From Corbicula japonica (taxonomy: Eukaryota; Mollusca; Bivalvia; Venerida; Cyrenidae): a DNA stretch of 64,000 nt. Under the pieces are notes generated by a model. That model was not told the DNA's origin. It ran no database searches and was given only the letters and a program-made list of their open reading frames with translations. Shown here one piece after another: positions 33,905-46,215 of the stretch. How positions within the stretch are numbered: the first letter of the stretch is position 1; each line of letters opens with the position of its first letter. The DNA is taken from the NCBI GenBank assembly GCA_038501625.1, contig JAZAYU010000012.1, positions 5,890,001-5,954,000 of the forward strand, in the 5' to 3' direction. The position numbers and the translations under genes are program-made.

Positions 33905-34541
33905 TAGGTATTTATTATACTTCAATGAAATTTCCTTGAATTTGATTGGATTATTTGCGATTGATGTTTTCCCGTATTTACAGATCAGCAGTAGATATGA
34001 AACGCACACACCTAATTTCACCCTCTGGCCTCCCACTTTTTGTTGTTGTTCGCCATTTTGTTTTTATTTTATGTAAAAGTTTATATTATATGATAGTTAA
34101 GCAGATCTCACTTTATTGAGTGGTATGCATATGGATAAATTAAATTGTTACAGAAAATAAATGTTTCGCCTTTTTAAGTTGAAAAGATTAGATTATTCTA
34201 TATTTTTCAAAAGAAATATCAATCTGTTTAGTTTATGGAAGACCTATCTTATGCTGGTAGAATTAATGACGTTATACAGGTAATTAAGGTTCTCTGCGGG
34301 AAAATCAGCCGTTTGGAATTGAATTAAATAGGCAAAATAAATGAAAAACAAATGGTTTCTTATTATCTTTTGCATGAAGGAAACCTTTGCAGTATAATAT
34401 ATATATATTTAACAATTATTTGGTTCCTTGAAAAGGTATGCTACGATATATTGCCAGTCTGGGTGTTGTATTAATGCTCGCCTATGCAGGTCATATGAAA
34501 CCCAGACCGAAAATATATCCTGACATACTCAAGAAACTATT
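33905..34541. mobile_element. Composite hairpin element 5, inverted copy of element 4
   Basis: Body 33905-34395 (TTATTATACTTCAATGAAAT to CCTTTGCAGTATAATA), hairpin 34410-34541. The CRE has decayed to AATGACGTTA near 34267. Homologous on the opposite strand to 26956-27586. Confidence 0.78.
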
Positions 34542-34855
34542 AAAGAACATGATACAGCAAAACTCTAGGTCAAGGTCCATTTGATAGAATTAGTATGCAT
34601 ATTTGTTTTTCTATTTTTACTGTTTTACCAAAGTACTGTATAATTATATTTATAGGTTATGTCCCGTCTAGAACGATTTCTCACATTAGATTGTTTTATG
34701 TAATTTTAATGAACTGTTTTCATTTATTTTGCATGTTTGTAGGTTTAATCATATGACGTTTTGTTTTGTTATACTAATAATCAAATGAATGTATCAAAAA
34801 TATTGATGTAAGCTTCAAAAGCATTGTTTTGTTCTGTTTTATCTTAGTAATATAT

Positions 34856-35254
34856 AAACCCTTTACTGTATGATTTCATGGCTGTTTTTCCTTGAGCAAG
34901 CAGTGTAGATCCTGTGCCCAAGGTTATAAAACTGAGCATGGAAACCAGTCTCAAATCTCAAGCATCTGATTGGCTGAAATGGCGACTGGTCGCCATTTCA
35001 GCCAATCAGATACTTGAGATTTGAAACTGGTTTCCAATCTCAGCTTTATAACCTTGGGTACAGATCAGCCAGAAGGATCAGGATCTGCACTGTTTGCTTT
35101 TAGATTCACTAGGTTATTTCTGACCAAGAAGCAACCAGTGTAGATCCAGATCAAATGACATGGATGTGCTCACAAGCCTGGATATGCCAGCAATCTGGAT
35201 CTACTCTGTTCGCACATGTAATAAAACCCGTATGTATATAGGGTAAAGGGTTAA
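34856..35254. mobile_element. Nested MITEs: fold-back copy 34914-35059 inside piggyBac type
   Basis: The outer copy is broken after GTGTAGATCCTG; the inner copy runs TGCCCAAGGTTATAAAACTG to ATAACCTTGGG. Confidence 0.8.
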
Positions 35255-35792
35255 CAGCATTAAATGAATTGTTTTCAGTGTAATGATAAGCTTGTTGAAT
35301 TTTTGTTGTTATTTAGTGACGTATATTAACATTTTCTCATAGAAAAAATTTCTTTTTATTAACTTTTTATTTTTATAACTTGAAGTTTTTTAAACCCTCT
35401 TGTATTTGCAGTCCTTCCTTAACTGTTTCATAAAAAGTCTGTATTTTTTTTTTATAAAAGACTAATATGATATTAAAGTTGATGTGTTTTTTTTTTAATT
35501 TTTCATCACATTTTGCTAAGCCTGATGTATTACAGAGTTTTGATACCGGAAACTTTTACTTAAGTCCCCCTGGCAGCCTGTATGTTGTCAGCACAGAAAA
35601 TTTAAATTGTAATGTGAAGGAATCTCAAAAGTGGTTGTGTAATAAGTGATTGCAAACATTTTTTTTTGTCTTCGAATTATTTCAGTGATAATTCATATCT
35701 CCATCCTCATTTCTGAAGCACACAAACCCATACATCTACGAAATGCCATATATTAGGACTTTCAGTCCCTTTATTGTTGTTTTTTGCTACTG

Positions 35793-36182
35793 TTAAAAGA
35801 TGACAGTGGTGATGTTTTTTATGCATGTGCCCGAGGTAGTGTGTCACTGAACATGTTCTGGTTATCACTTAACCCTTTCCTCCATTAATACGCGCGACTG
35901 TGTGACCAGTGTAGATCCAGATCAGCCAGAACATCTGTGCTGTCTGATCAGATCAGGATCTGCACTGGTTGCATTTTTGTCAGAAATAACCGAATGAATA
36001 AAAAAGTGAACAGTTAAGATCCTGATCAGACAGCACAGATGTTCCGGCTGATCTGGATCTAAACTGTTCGCCCTCGCAATTAAGGTGTATCTATGGAGGA
36101 AAGGGTTAAAGATGACAGTGGTGATTTTTTTATGCATGTGCCAGAGGTAGTGTGTCACTGAACATGTTCTGGTTATCACTAA
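35793..36182. mobile_element. piggyBac-type MITE (35869-36109) between 75-bp direct repeats
   Basis: GATGACAGTGGTGAT..GGTTATCACT occurs just before and just after the MITE with few differences. Each copy is bordered by TTAA or its remnant. Confidence 0.85.
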
Positions 36183-37217
36183 ATGAACAGTAAATTTGAG
36201 ATTATGTGGTAGAACAATTTTAAGAAGTTGCAATAATCTGAATTCTATGGAATTCCATATACGACAGCCTACTGCTCACTCTGCACATGTACTTCTTACT
36301 GCTTACAGTACAGTATACTGTCTAGTGCGTAGTTTGGCTGGCATCAGGGCAAGTCCGGGACAAGATATTGACAAGTTTTAGCTTTCCACAAAGCTAGTCT
36401 GTCATAACCAAACACTTTTAACAAGAAGTCGGCACTGAAGTTTATACTTAAATCCACTTTGAATTTAAAGCATTTAATCTTTATTGAATGTCATACAAAA
36501 AAAAGTAACTTATTTCTATTTCCTCATTGGAAGGAGCTGCATTCAAGCTAGCGATAAATCTGACAATGTGTGAACAAATTAATTATTTACTTGTGAGTAC
36601 TAACATTGATAAGTTTGTCAATGACTTTCTTTTGTCAGAAAGTGTTAGAAAGCAATGATAATCAAGGTGTAAATATATTCTTAAAGCTAAGTATATGTTT
36701 AACAGCAAAGGTTTGTCACTGTACCAGGGTGGGGGAGAAAAAATCAGCAGCCAGACAGGGACTCTTTGATAGGATATAATTGCCTTTTCTGACCTGGAAC
36801 AATTTCGTTAAAATGTTAGAATGTTAGTATTTATTTAAAATTTCCACCATTGTTATATGCATGCTTGCTCTGGCAACACATTTTCTTGTTCCTATTTTCA
36901 ATTATATTTAATTCAGTTTATATTGTTGTGAAAGTGTTACCATCATCATTCATTATGCTGCTGTACAGTTGCTGTCTTTAGAGAAATACACTCAACAAAT
37001 CATGTTATAGGATATTTTATAAATTGTTAAGTATTGTCAACAGGTCAATAGAAATCTTCAGATTAATGATATTTTGTTTGTAAATATTCTGTTCAGGCAA
37101 CAAAACAGTTTCTATATGCTTAGCACCCTTTTACTCTCTTTTACAAAAAAGAAAGAAAGAATCTCTGGCTGACTTTTTTAACAGCTTTCTACTTTCAGTT
37201 CAACTTTAAGCATCACG

Positions 37218-37325
37218 CAGTTGGCAGTAAGCAGTAGGCAGAAAGCAGTAGGCAGTACAAGATTAGCAGTTAGCAGAAGGCAAGCAGTAGGCAGTAAGCA
37301 GTAAGCCGTAGGCAGTAAGAAGTAC
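37218..37325 (+). repeat. GCAGTA(A/G) short tandem repeat
   Basis: About fifteen units of GCAGTAG, GCAGTAA and GCAGAAG variants. Confidence 0.85.
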
Positions 37326-37362
37326 GCTGTTGTATTTGGAATTCAGTAGAATTCAGATTTTT

Positions 37363-38794
37363 TTACCCCCACAAACGAAGTTTGAGGGGGTATATAGGAG
37401 TGAGCTTGTCGGTCGGTCGGTTGGTCTGTCGGTCGGTCGGTCAGATTCTTCGTTTTCAGATGATAACTCATGAAAGGCTTGACAGAATTAAATAATTTTT
37501 GGTACACAGGTATATCGTCATAAGATACAGGTCAAGTTCGATTTTGGGGCTGGTGGGATCAGTGTCAAGGTCACTGTTACTAAAAATAGAAAAATGGTTT
37601 CCGGATGATAACTCATGAAACACTTCACAGATTTAATCCTTGTTTGGTAAATAGATGTAACATCACAAGATACAGGTCAAGTTCGACTTTGGGGCTGGTG
37701 GGGTCAATGTCAAGGTCAGTATTACTAAAAATAGAAAAAGGGTTTCCAGATAATAACTCATGAAAAACTTCACAGATTAAATCCTTTTTTGGTACATATA
37801 TGTAATATCAGAAGATACAGGTCGAGTTCGACTTTGGGGCCTGAGGGGTCAGTGTCAAGGTCACTGTAACTTAAAAAAGAAAAATTGTTTCTGGACTATA
37901 ACTCATGAAATACTTCATAGATTTAATTATTTTTTGGGACACAGATGTAACATAACAAGATAAAGATTAGGTTTGACTTTGGGGCCTGTGGGTTCAAGGT
38001 CAAGGTCACTGTTATTTAAACTTCAAAACTTCGTTTCCACTCAGTAACTATAGCTTGGAATGAGATTCTTAAATGAAATTTGGTGTATTGATGGTTTTTG
38101 TGAAGATTACTTTTGGGATTCAAGGCCTGTGGGGTCAAGGTCACTGTTACTAAAAATAGAAAATAAACTGTATGCTCAATAACTTTGGTTCAGAATGAGA
38201 TATTGTGATGAAAAATGCTATATAGGTAGTGTCTGTGAAGACGAAACTTGGTATTGAAATTGGGCCTGATGGGGTCAAGGTCACTGTTACTAAAAATAGA
38301 AAAAATGGTTTCTGGATGATTTCTCATAAACAATGTTTGGCACACAGTTCTTAGATAAAAGTTAGATAAAGGCCACTGTTACTAACATATTTAAACCATT
38401 TCTGCTCAATAAATTTAGAAGGAATGAGATATTGTGATGAAACTTGCTGAATATGTGGCTACTGTGAAGACGACACTTTGGATTGAAAGTGGGGCACATT
38501 ATGCCATTGATTCGAAGCATTCCCAGTTCAATTATCAAGCATACATGTGGGGGTATTTAATCACTTTCAGTGATAATTCTAGTTTTTGTAGGTGTTATTT
38601 GTTTGTTGTTTCTCTTAAACTATCAGGTGGATTTTTTTCAAACTTGCACAGATGATCAAGCCGGATATGTACTAGTAGATGATTGTAAAGAAAAGGATTT
38701 TTTCCTGTGACCATTTTACCAGAGTTATGGCCCTTTGTAATTTCAAATGTTGTAGCAGCAGTGGGGGCATACGTGTTAGAGGACACATTCTAGT
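37363..38794 (+). mobile_element. Helentron/HINE-like element 2
   Basis: Starts CCCCCACAAACGAAG..GGGGGTATATAGG with a (GGTC/TCGG)n stretch. Several units of about 155 bp follow (ACTTTGGGGC[CT], GTCAAGGTCACTGTTACTAA). It ends GTGGGGGC, a hairpin GTGTTAGAGGACAC and ATTCTAGT, the same end as element 1. Confidence 0.78.
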
Positions 38795-38845
38795 TTCCCA
38801 ATGTTTTTTTTTCTGTAAAACTTTGTAGATGCATTACAAATGCAT

Positions 38846-39194
38846 TTTAACTCTACTCCATTTGATATGGCTACTTCTCAAGGGGTGTGTAGATAAAACA
38901 TTTGTGCTGTCAGAAGAGGATCTACACTCTTTGCTTTAGATCTATTAGGTTATATCAAACAAAGAAGCCATCAGGATCAGACAATGATCTGGCCTGAAGG
39001 TTATAAAGCTGAGATTGGAAACCAGTCTCAAATCTCAAGCATCTGATTGACTGAAATGGCGACTGGTCGCCATTTCAGCCAATCAGATGCTTGAGATTTG
39101 AGACTGGTTTCCATGCTCAGCTTTATAACCTTGGCCACTGGATCTACACTGTTTACCCTTGGAAAAAGAGCCGATTCTTAAAGCAAATAGTTAA
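38846..39194. mobile_element. Nested MITEs: fold-back copy 38991-39136 inside piggyBac type
   Basis: The inner copy is one of the most perfect palindromes in the window (centre GGCGACTGGTCGCC). Confidence 0.8.
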
Positions 39195-39599
39195 ATGTAG
39201 TGTAAAATACTGTTGTTTTATATCTCAATATTGTTTTTAAAACATCTTCTAAACATTAAATGTGTTAAGTTGAAGTTAATTGAAGTGGTTATTTGTCTTA
39301 AATGTATTAAGTAAAGCAAATTTATCTTAAGTGCTGGACACTTATTTCTGAAATGTGAACAATGACAACAATTCATAGATACTTGAGCTTGAAGTAGATG
39401 GGTCACATAACTTTGATAGAACAATTATATAACTAAGTTTTGTTACTTTGCAATTTATGTTTGACTTATTAAATTTCATAGAATCGTTTTGTATTTCATT
39501 GCCTTGTATGTGTGGGTAGGTAGTTTCTTTGATGTTAATTTCCTAGATGTCCTTCCCATATCCCATTTTTCTTATCCTTAACTCCATGGATTACAAATG

Positions 39600-40480
39600 T
39601 GCAGGCTGATCAGGATCTGCACTGGTCACTCAGACCAGCATAGATCTACGAGCAGCCTGCACATCTGTCCATGGAGTTAATTGCAAAGGATCTACACTGG
39701 TCACCCAGACCAATGTAGTTCTAGATCAGCCTGTACATATGTCCATGTAGTTAATTGAAAAGGATCTACACTGGTCACCCAGACCAATGTAGTTCTAGAT
39801 CAGCCTGTACATATGTCCATGAAGTTAATTGCAAAGGATCTACACTGGTCACCCAGACCAATGTAGTTCTAGATCAGCCTGTACATATGTCCATGAAGTT
39901 AATTGCAAAGGATCTACACTGGTCACCCAGACCAATGTAGTTCTAGATCAGCCTGTACATCTGTCCATGGAGTTAATTGCAAAGGATCTACACTGGTCAC
40001 CCAGACCAATGTAGTTCTAGATCAGCCTGTACATATGTCCATGAAGTTAATTGCAAAGGATCTACACTGGTCACCCAGACCAATGTAGTTCTAGATCAGC
40101 CTGTACATATGTCCATGAAGTTAATTGCAAAGGATCTACATTGGTCTTGGTGACCAGTGTAGATCTAGATTAGCCTGTACATCTGTCCATGGAGTTAATT
40201 GCAAAGGATCTACACTGGTCACCCAGACCAATGTAGTTCTAGATCAGCCTGTACATATGTCCATGAATTTAATTGCAAAGGATCTACACTGGTCACCCAG
40301 ACCAATGTAGTTCTAGATCAACATGTACATATGTCCATGAATTTAATTGCAAAGGATCTACACTGGTCACCCAGACCAGTGTAGATCTAGGTCTGCCTGT
40401 ACATCTGTCCATGAAGTTAATTGCAAAGGATCTACACTGGTCTAGATCAGCCTGCACATCTGTACAGTCTAACTGGATCT
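39600..40480 (+). repeat. 74-bp tandem array, about 11 units
   Basis: Units with period 74 contain GGATCTACACTGGTCACC followed by GACCAATGTAGTTCTAGATC, an inverted pair. The 61-residue ORFs reported inside are frame-locked translations of the repeat. Confidence 0.92.
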
Positions 40481-40559
40481 TTACTATTTGTTTTAAGATC
40501 ATTATTTCTGATCGTGAAGCGCGTAGTGTAGATACTTATCAGACTGCATGAATGCTCAC

Positions 40560-40975
40560 TGCATAAAGCTAATTAAACAGTTTGGCAGCCTACGCGACCC
40601 TTCTGCAGAAAGCGGAAACCAAACAATTGGTCTCCGTTTTATACTTATCGATAGGATGAAAGTAGGGTCCATCAATTCGCTTGAATTGTTGTTCCGAGAA
40701 ATCCCCTAAACTATTTTACCGTCCAGTTCCGCCAGTATTATTACCGATATTTTTCAATAATAAAGACCTACTGTAATTACTACCATTCATATTTAAACTG
40801 CACAAATCATACAACACTTTGCTCCATTGTAATCATTGGTAAAGGCCAAAATGGTAACAGCGATTAGCGTATGAAATATCAAGTCTTATTTAACTTCCGT
40901 TTTTAATACTCCGTATCTTTTGTTACTACAGACGGAAGTTTACAAAGGAAAGTTTAGTAGTTATTAAACGGCGAT
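40560..40975 (+). promoter_or_regulatory. Likely promoter/5' region of gene B
   Basis: A repeat-poor 400-bp block between the 74-bp array and the start codon exon, unlike its surroundings. No clear TATA box. Inferred from position only. Confidence 0.35.
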
Positions 40976-40983
40976 ATGTTTAG
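40976..40983 (+). CDS. Gene B exon 1: start codon exon
   Basis: Only ATGTTTAG is coding before the donor GTAAGT at 40984. The next exon has no in-frame ATG before the hydrophobic run, so a start is needed here. The phase (2) matches the acceptor at 41243. Confidence 0.65.
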
Positions 40984-43900
40984 GTAAGTTAATTTTATGT
41001 TAAATTAAAAAGAAAGAAATACGAATGCGATAAGTAACTAATTTAAATAGCCTTTGTTTGAATTGCGTTAACGGTTAACCGCAAGTTTACACGCTTCAAA
41101 TTATATAAATAAATTACATCTTTTGATTTTTTTAAGGAATGACAGCAATAATAACATATATACACTTATTATTAAAATATTGTTTGCGTACATGTGTGCG
41201 TGAGAATACAGAATATAAGTATAAATAAAACTTTCATTTTTAGGTTTCCACCTCTTCAGTTTCTTCTTGCACTGTGTACGTGCGTGGTTTGTTCGGAAAG
41301 GAGCTACAATCTTACCGTAGGTCCTAAAGCTGGGGAGACGGGACGATAGTGAGTCACTTTAAATTCTATTATCCCCCGCCAATGAAATCGGGAGGGGGAT
41401 ATTGTTTTGGCGTTGTCCGTCCGTCACGGTGTCACGTTGTCACGCTGTCCGTCCGAATTTCGTTTTCGCGCTATTTCTCCCCAACCACTTTGTGGGAACC
41501 ATCAGTACCAAGAGGAGATGCGCATATCGTTGTCTTGTTTCGGTCAGACCATTTAACACAGAGTTATGGCCCTTTGATAACCTATGCATTATGTATATAG
41601 AGAAGTATTCGTTTCCGCGCTATTTCTCTGCAACTACTGAATGGATTTCAATGAAACTTGCTGGAAACCATCTATACCAAGAGAAGATGCGCATATCGTC
41701 GTCTTGTTTCGGTCAGACCATTTAACACAGAGTTATTGCCCTTTGATTACTTATGCATTATGCATAAAGAGCAGTATTCGTTTCCGCGCTATTTCTCTGT
41801 AACTAGCGGATGGGTTTCAATGAATCTTTCTGAGAACCATCAATACCGAGAGGAGATGCGCATATTGTCGTCTTATTCCAGTCAGACTGTTTAACACAGA
41901 GTTATTGCCCTTTGATAACTTATGCATTATGCATATAAAGCAGTATTCGTTTCCGCGCTATTTCTCTGCAACTACCGGATGGATTTCAATGAATCTTTCT
42001 GAGAACCATCAATACAAAGAGGAGATGCGCATATCATCGTCTTGTTCTGGTCAGACTGTTGAACACAGAGTTATGGCCCTTTGATACCTTATGCATTATG
42101 CATATAGAGCAGTATTCGTTTCCGGGCTATTTCTCTGCAACTACTGAACGGAATTCAATGAAACTTTCTGGAAACCATCTATACCAAGAGGAGATGCGCA
42201 TATCGTCGTCTTGTTTTGGTCAGACCGTTTAACAGAGTTATGGCCCTTTGATAACTTATGCATTATGCCCAAGTTACACAGAGCCATAGGTGATTGATTG
42301 GAACTTTTTTAAGCCTAATTATAGAGTGAACCGATGACAAGAGATTTAACACCGATCAACTATTGGTCACCTGTTTTCCACCTATCAACTGCTGTAGATG
42401 AAAGATGAATTTTATCGGTGAAAAATTAGCGATTGGGATTTTTTGTGTGTTGCAAGAGCGATATACCAGCTTGTACGAGGGGTGTAAGGTAAATTCCCGG
42501 ACTGTTCTCATATAATCTCAACGGCTTCATTGATAGTAATGAAAATTTGCAGACATACTAAATAAAATGTTTATAATTTAAATATGAAACAAATAAGTGG
42601 TAAATTTGAATTTTCTTTGTGCTATTGTTGCTATAGCAACATAAGGGAAGCCTACCCGGGGCATTACATACGTATGTGCATTAAAACCGTCCGAAAACAG
42701 TAAATATTTGTATAATTTCTTCCAATTTTGATATGTAATTAAACTGACGTTACTCTGTCCGTGACGTAAATTTTGAGCGAAATCATAGCGTATTGCGTGC
42801 GTGACGTCAAATTAAAATGACGTCATTGTTAACCAACGCACTTGCGTTATGGCGTCGAAAGAAGAAATTCGTTCTGTAATCAAGTTTCATGCCTTGTCGG
42901 GTGAAACACCAACAGATTCGTATAAAAATATAAGAAGTGAACATTTCTCTTGTTAACCACCCACCATATTCTCCAGATTTGGCACCTTGTGATTTTGCTT
43001 TGTTTCCACGACTGAAGGGTTACCTTCGTGGAACGCACTTTGACAACGAGGGCGACTTGACCACCGCGGTAAACGCATTTCTTGCCAGTTTTACTTTAGC
43101 TGATTTCAGAGACATTTTTACCAAGTGGTGCGAACGGTGGCAGAAGTGCATTGAACATATCGGAGAGTTTTTTGAGAAAGAATGAGGCATCATATCACAA
43201 AGACGGTGCTTGTTGTGATTGACGGCGTTGAAATTGACGTCAACGTTTCGCCGCGATTGTCCCGCTGCGGCTGTACCTATGTTTATTTTTGTTTATGTTT
43301 TCTGTATTGTAGCAGATAAATGTACATTGTTATATATCATTTTAAAGAGTATGTAATGATCTTTCAGGAGAACATTAAATTGTTGAAATGTAGTTCGAAT
43401 TGTCGTTTTAATACATCCAGTCCGGGAATTTACCTAACACCCCTCGTATGTGTAGTTCAAAAAGTTTTGAAAATGTTTTCTTACAGAGGATTCAACTCGC
43501 AACCTTCCTTACGTAAAGCGAGCGCAATAACAAATACACATGACCAGTTGAAAAATCTATACGAACTAAAATAAACCATAATTTTATTGAAAACTTCACC
43601 AGGATTATTTGAATAGAACACAATATTTACTGCGCAAGCCGTTTTGAATACTGCACTGATTTTGTTTAGCGATTGTATCTTACTTATATTAATCAGTTTG
43701 AACAAATTGCTTCAGTAATCGTAAACAACATGTCACTGGGTGCATTGTATGATAATATTTGAAATGCGAAAAAGTTTTATATTTTCCCGCTTACTAATTT
43801 ATAAACCACGCTTTATAAAAAAAACTTATTTAAAAGATAAAAAAAACTTCATATGTCGAAAATAAATAGGTCAATAGCTATAGACAGTAAACGTTGAGAA

Positions 43901-46157
43901 AAAGTAGAAAGTCACATGATCTGTTTATTATAACCAAGATCGATCTTGTGGCTAATTTGGGCGAATTAAATATCATTTCAGTAATCAAGAGAATATGACG
44001 ATGTAATTCTCATGCTTTTGTTATGTAACAAACTGAGAAATAATGTTAATAAACTTGAAACTTGCTGATAAACCATATTTAAATGCACTTGTCTGTCACG
44101 TGACTGTCTGGTTATCGATAACCTATAACATAGAAAATGTCTACTCCGACGACAAATCCATCACTTCCTAATTCGTCTTAGATCAATGTCTTCGTCGCAT
44201 GTTGGCGATTGTGGGGATACGTTCTTTAATTATTCCTTATTAATTATTTCAGTGTGTACAAGGTCAGTGGAACAGAGTACAGACACTGTGTATATTGTCC
44301 AAAAATCGCCTTCCAGGACACGGCGAATAACATCAAGTACCAAGAAGAAAAATGCATAGCGAATTATCCTCACAGCATAAAGGATGGGCTGTCTGACCGA
44401 GAGAAGACCGAAAAGAAATATCCTCTGTGCAAAATAGGAGGGGCGGTACCCGGTAGGTTCTATAACAATGCCAACGACTTCAATGAAAGCAAACTTTGTC
44501 TTACATTAAAATTTTGTCTGAAGTTTTAACATCGGTTATAAATTTCATGCTTATTTTAAGAACGATATCCACTTCCGCCGGCGGACAATTCGATAATTCG
44601 AACAGCCGATAATTCGAACTTTTTTCCCGGTCCCGTCGAGTTCGAATTATCGAGGTTCAAAACTACAAAACTAGATTCTGGAAAAAGGTCTAACCTTAGA
44701 CGTGGCTAGAACGCGCCATCCTCTCCAGTATATGTCGAGCCGTATGAGCTTTGCTACATTCCGCCATTTTACAAGTTGTTGGTCTTGACAAATTAGTCAG
44801 AAAATTACTCAGAAAAAGCGGGTCGGACCTACATAACACTAATGGGAACTTGAACGTTCTTTCAAATAAAGCACATTTTTATGAGAAAATCAATGTTACA
44901 TTCCAACGTTGGTACTAATACGAACATAATACTTACCAATGAACACGTTTAGAACACGGGTTCAAGTTTGTGTTTATCAAGTTATGAAGAAACGTCATAA
45001 ACATAAAGAAAGGTGTCATTTCATGCATTTTTCTGTCAAAATAGCGCAAATTATGTGCAAATTTGTTTTTGTGAAAGATAGAAATAAATATTTCACTCGT
45101 GAACTCCGGAGTTATATAATTTCACGGGTGGCTCAGCCACGCGTGGCTACGACTTCAGGGGCTCACCCGGTGAATAATTGATTATTGTTTATTTAGTATG
45201 TGGGTCACCACCGGAAGTTGAGATGAGGAATGGTGAGCACTGGTATTGTGACCCTGGCTACAGTAAGACAAATTACTCGGTGTACTTCTCGTGCGCGGTG
45301 ATCTGTGGGACATCACGAGACATCGCGAGATCTTTCTACTGCAACGAGAGCCTCGAATGGGAGGAAGAAACCGGGAAAAACTTTCAAACATGTAAGGATA
45401 CAAAAGTAATATTTGGTCACTTTTATAAGGCAGATTACTTCTTTTGAAAATGTAAAGTGTATCTTGCCACAAATTCTAATGCCATATTGTTCGCGGTAAC
45501 TTAAAGTTATTTTATCGGTGGCTTATCACTTATGTCTTAAATGAAACACTGAATTGCGAAGACTTCAATGTGGAAGTGAGTTAACAAGCTTATACGAGTT
45601 TCAAGGAATAGAGATGTTAACATGGTAATATAACCTCATCAACCAAGATACAACGACCGAATCATTTTCTGTATATACATGTATTTTTCTAATTGACTTT
45701 GTTGATGTTTTTTACCCCATTTTTTTCAGGCGACGACACAGTTGCAAATAAAACCAGGGTTTCCGACGAAATCAGTTCTGAAAATACCTTTTTATATACT
45801 GAGATAAACAGACATGAAGATGAATCAGTATCAAGAGACAAAAACAATAGCACTGAGAGAAACAGACATGAAGATGAATCCGTATCAAGAGACAAAAACA
45901 ATAGCACGTTGCTGATTTGTGTCATAGTTTTAGCATCTTTGTTCGTGCTGGCGGCTGTTGTTGTTGTTGCAGTTGTTGTATGTCAGAAAGTAAGAAGACC
46001 ACAAGGCAGTGAGATCAGATGTAGGTATATTCTATAAAACTACAAAAATGATCAAATTCTTAATGGTGGCGATGACGATGGCGATTTCGGTGGTGATTGT
46101 GTTGATGTAGATGATGATGATAGTTGTAGTAACGCTGACTGTCGTAGTTTTGAAAGT

Positions 46158-46215
<58 letters not shown>

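Noticed and set aside
6939..36233. Recurring peptides containing SVDPDQ on both strands
   Set aside because: They map exactly to copies of the piggyBac-type MITE and read through its palindromic core; not a protein family.
39600..40480. CRISPR-like array
   Set aside because: There are no unique spacers; the whole 74-bp unit repeats, and this is an animal genome.
39755..40551. Series of 61-residue ORFs spaced 74 bp apart
   Set aside because: Frame-locked readings of the 74-bp array; each starts at the same place in the repeat unit.
41349..41894. ORFs beginning in gene B intron 2 as extra exons
   Set aside because: They read a 169-bp tandem repeat with HINE-type 5' end, and the exon 2 donor GTGAGT at 41349 precedes them.
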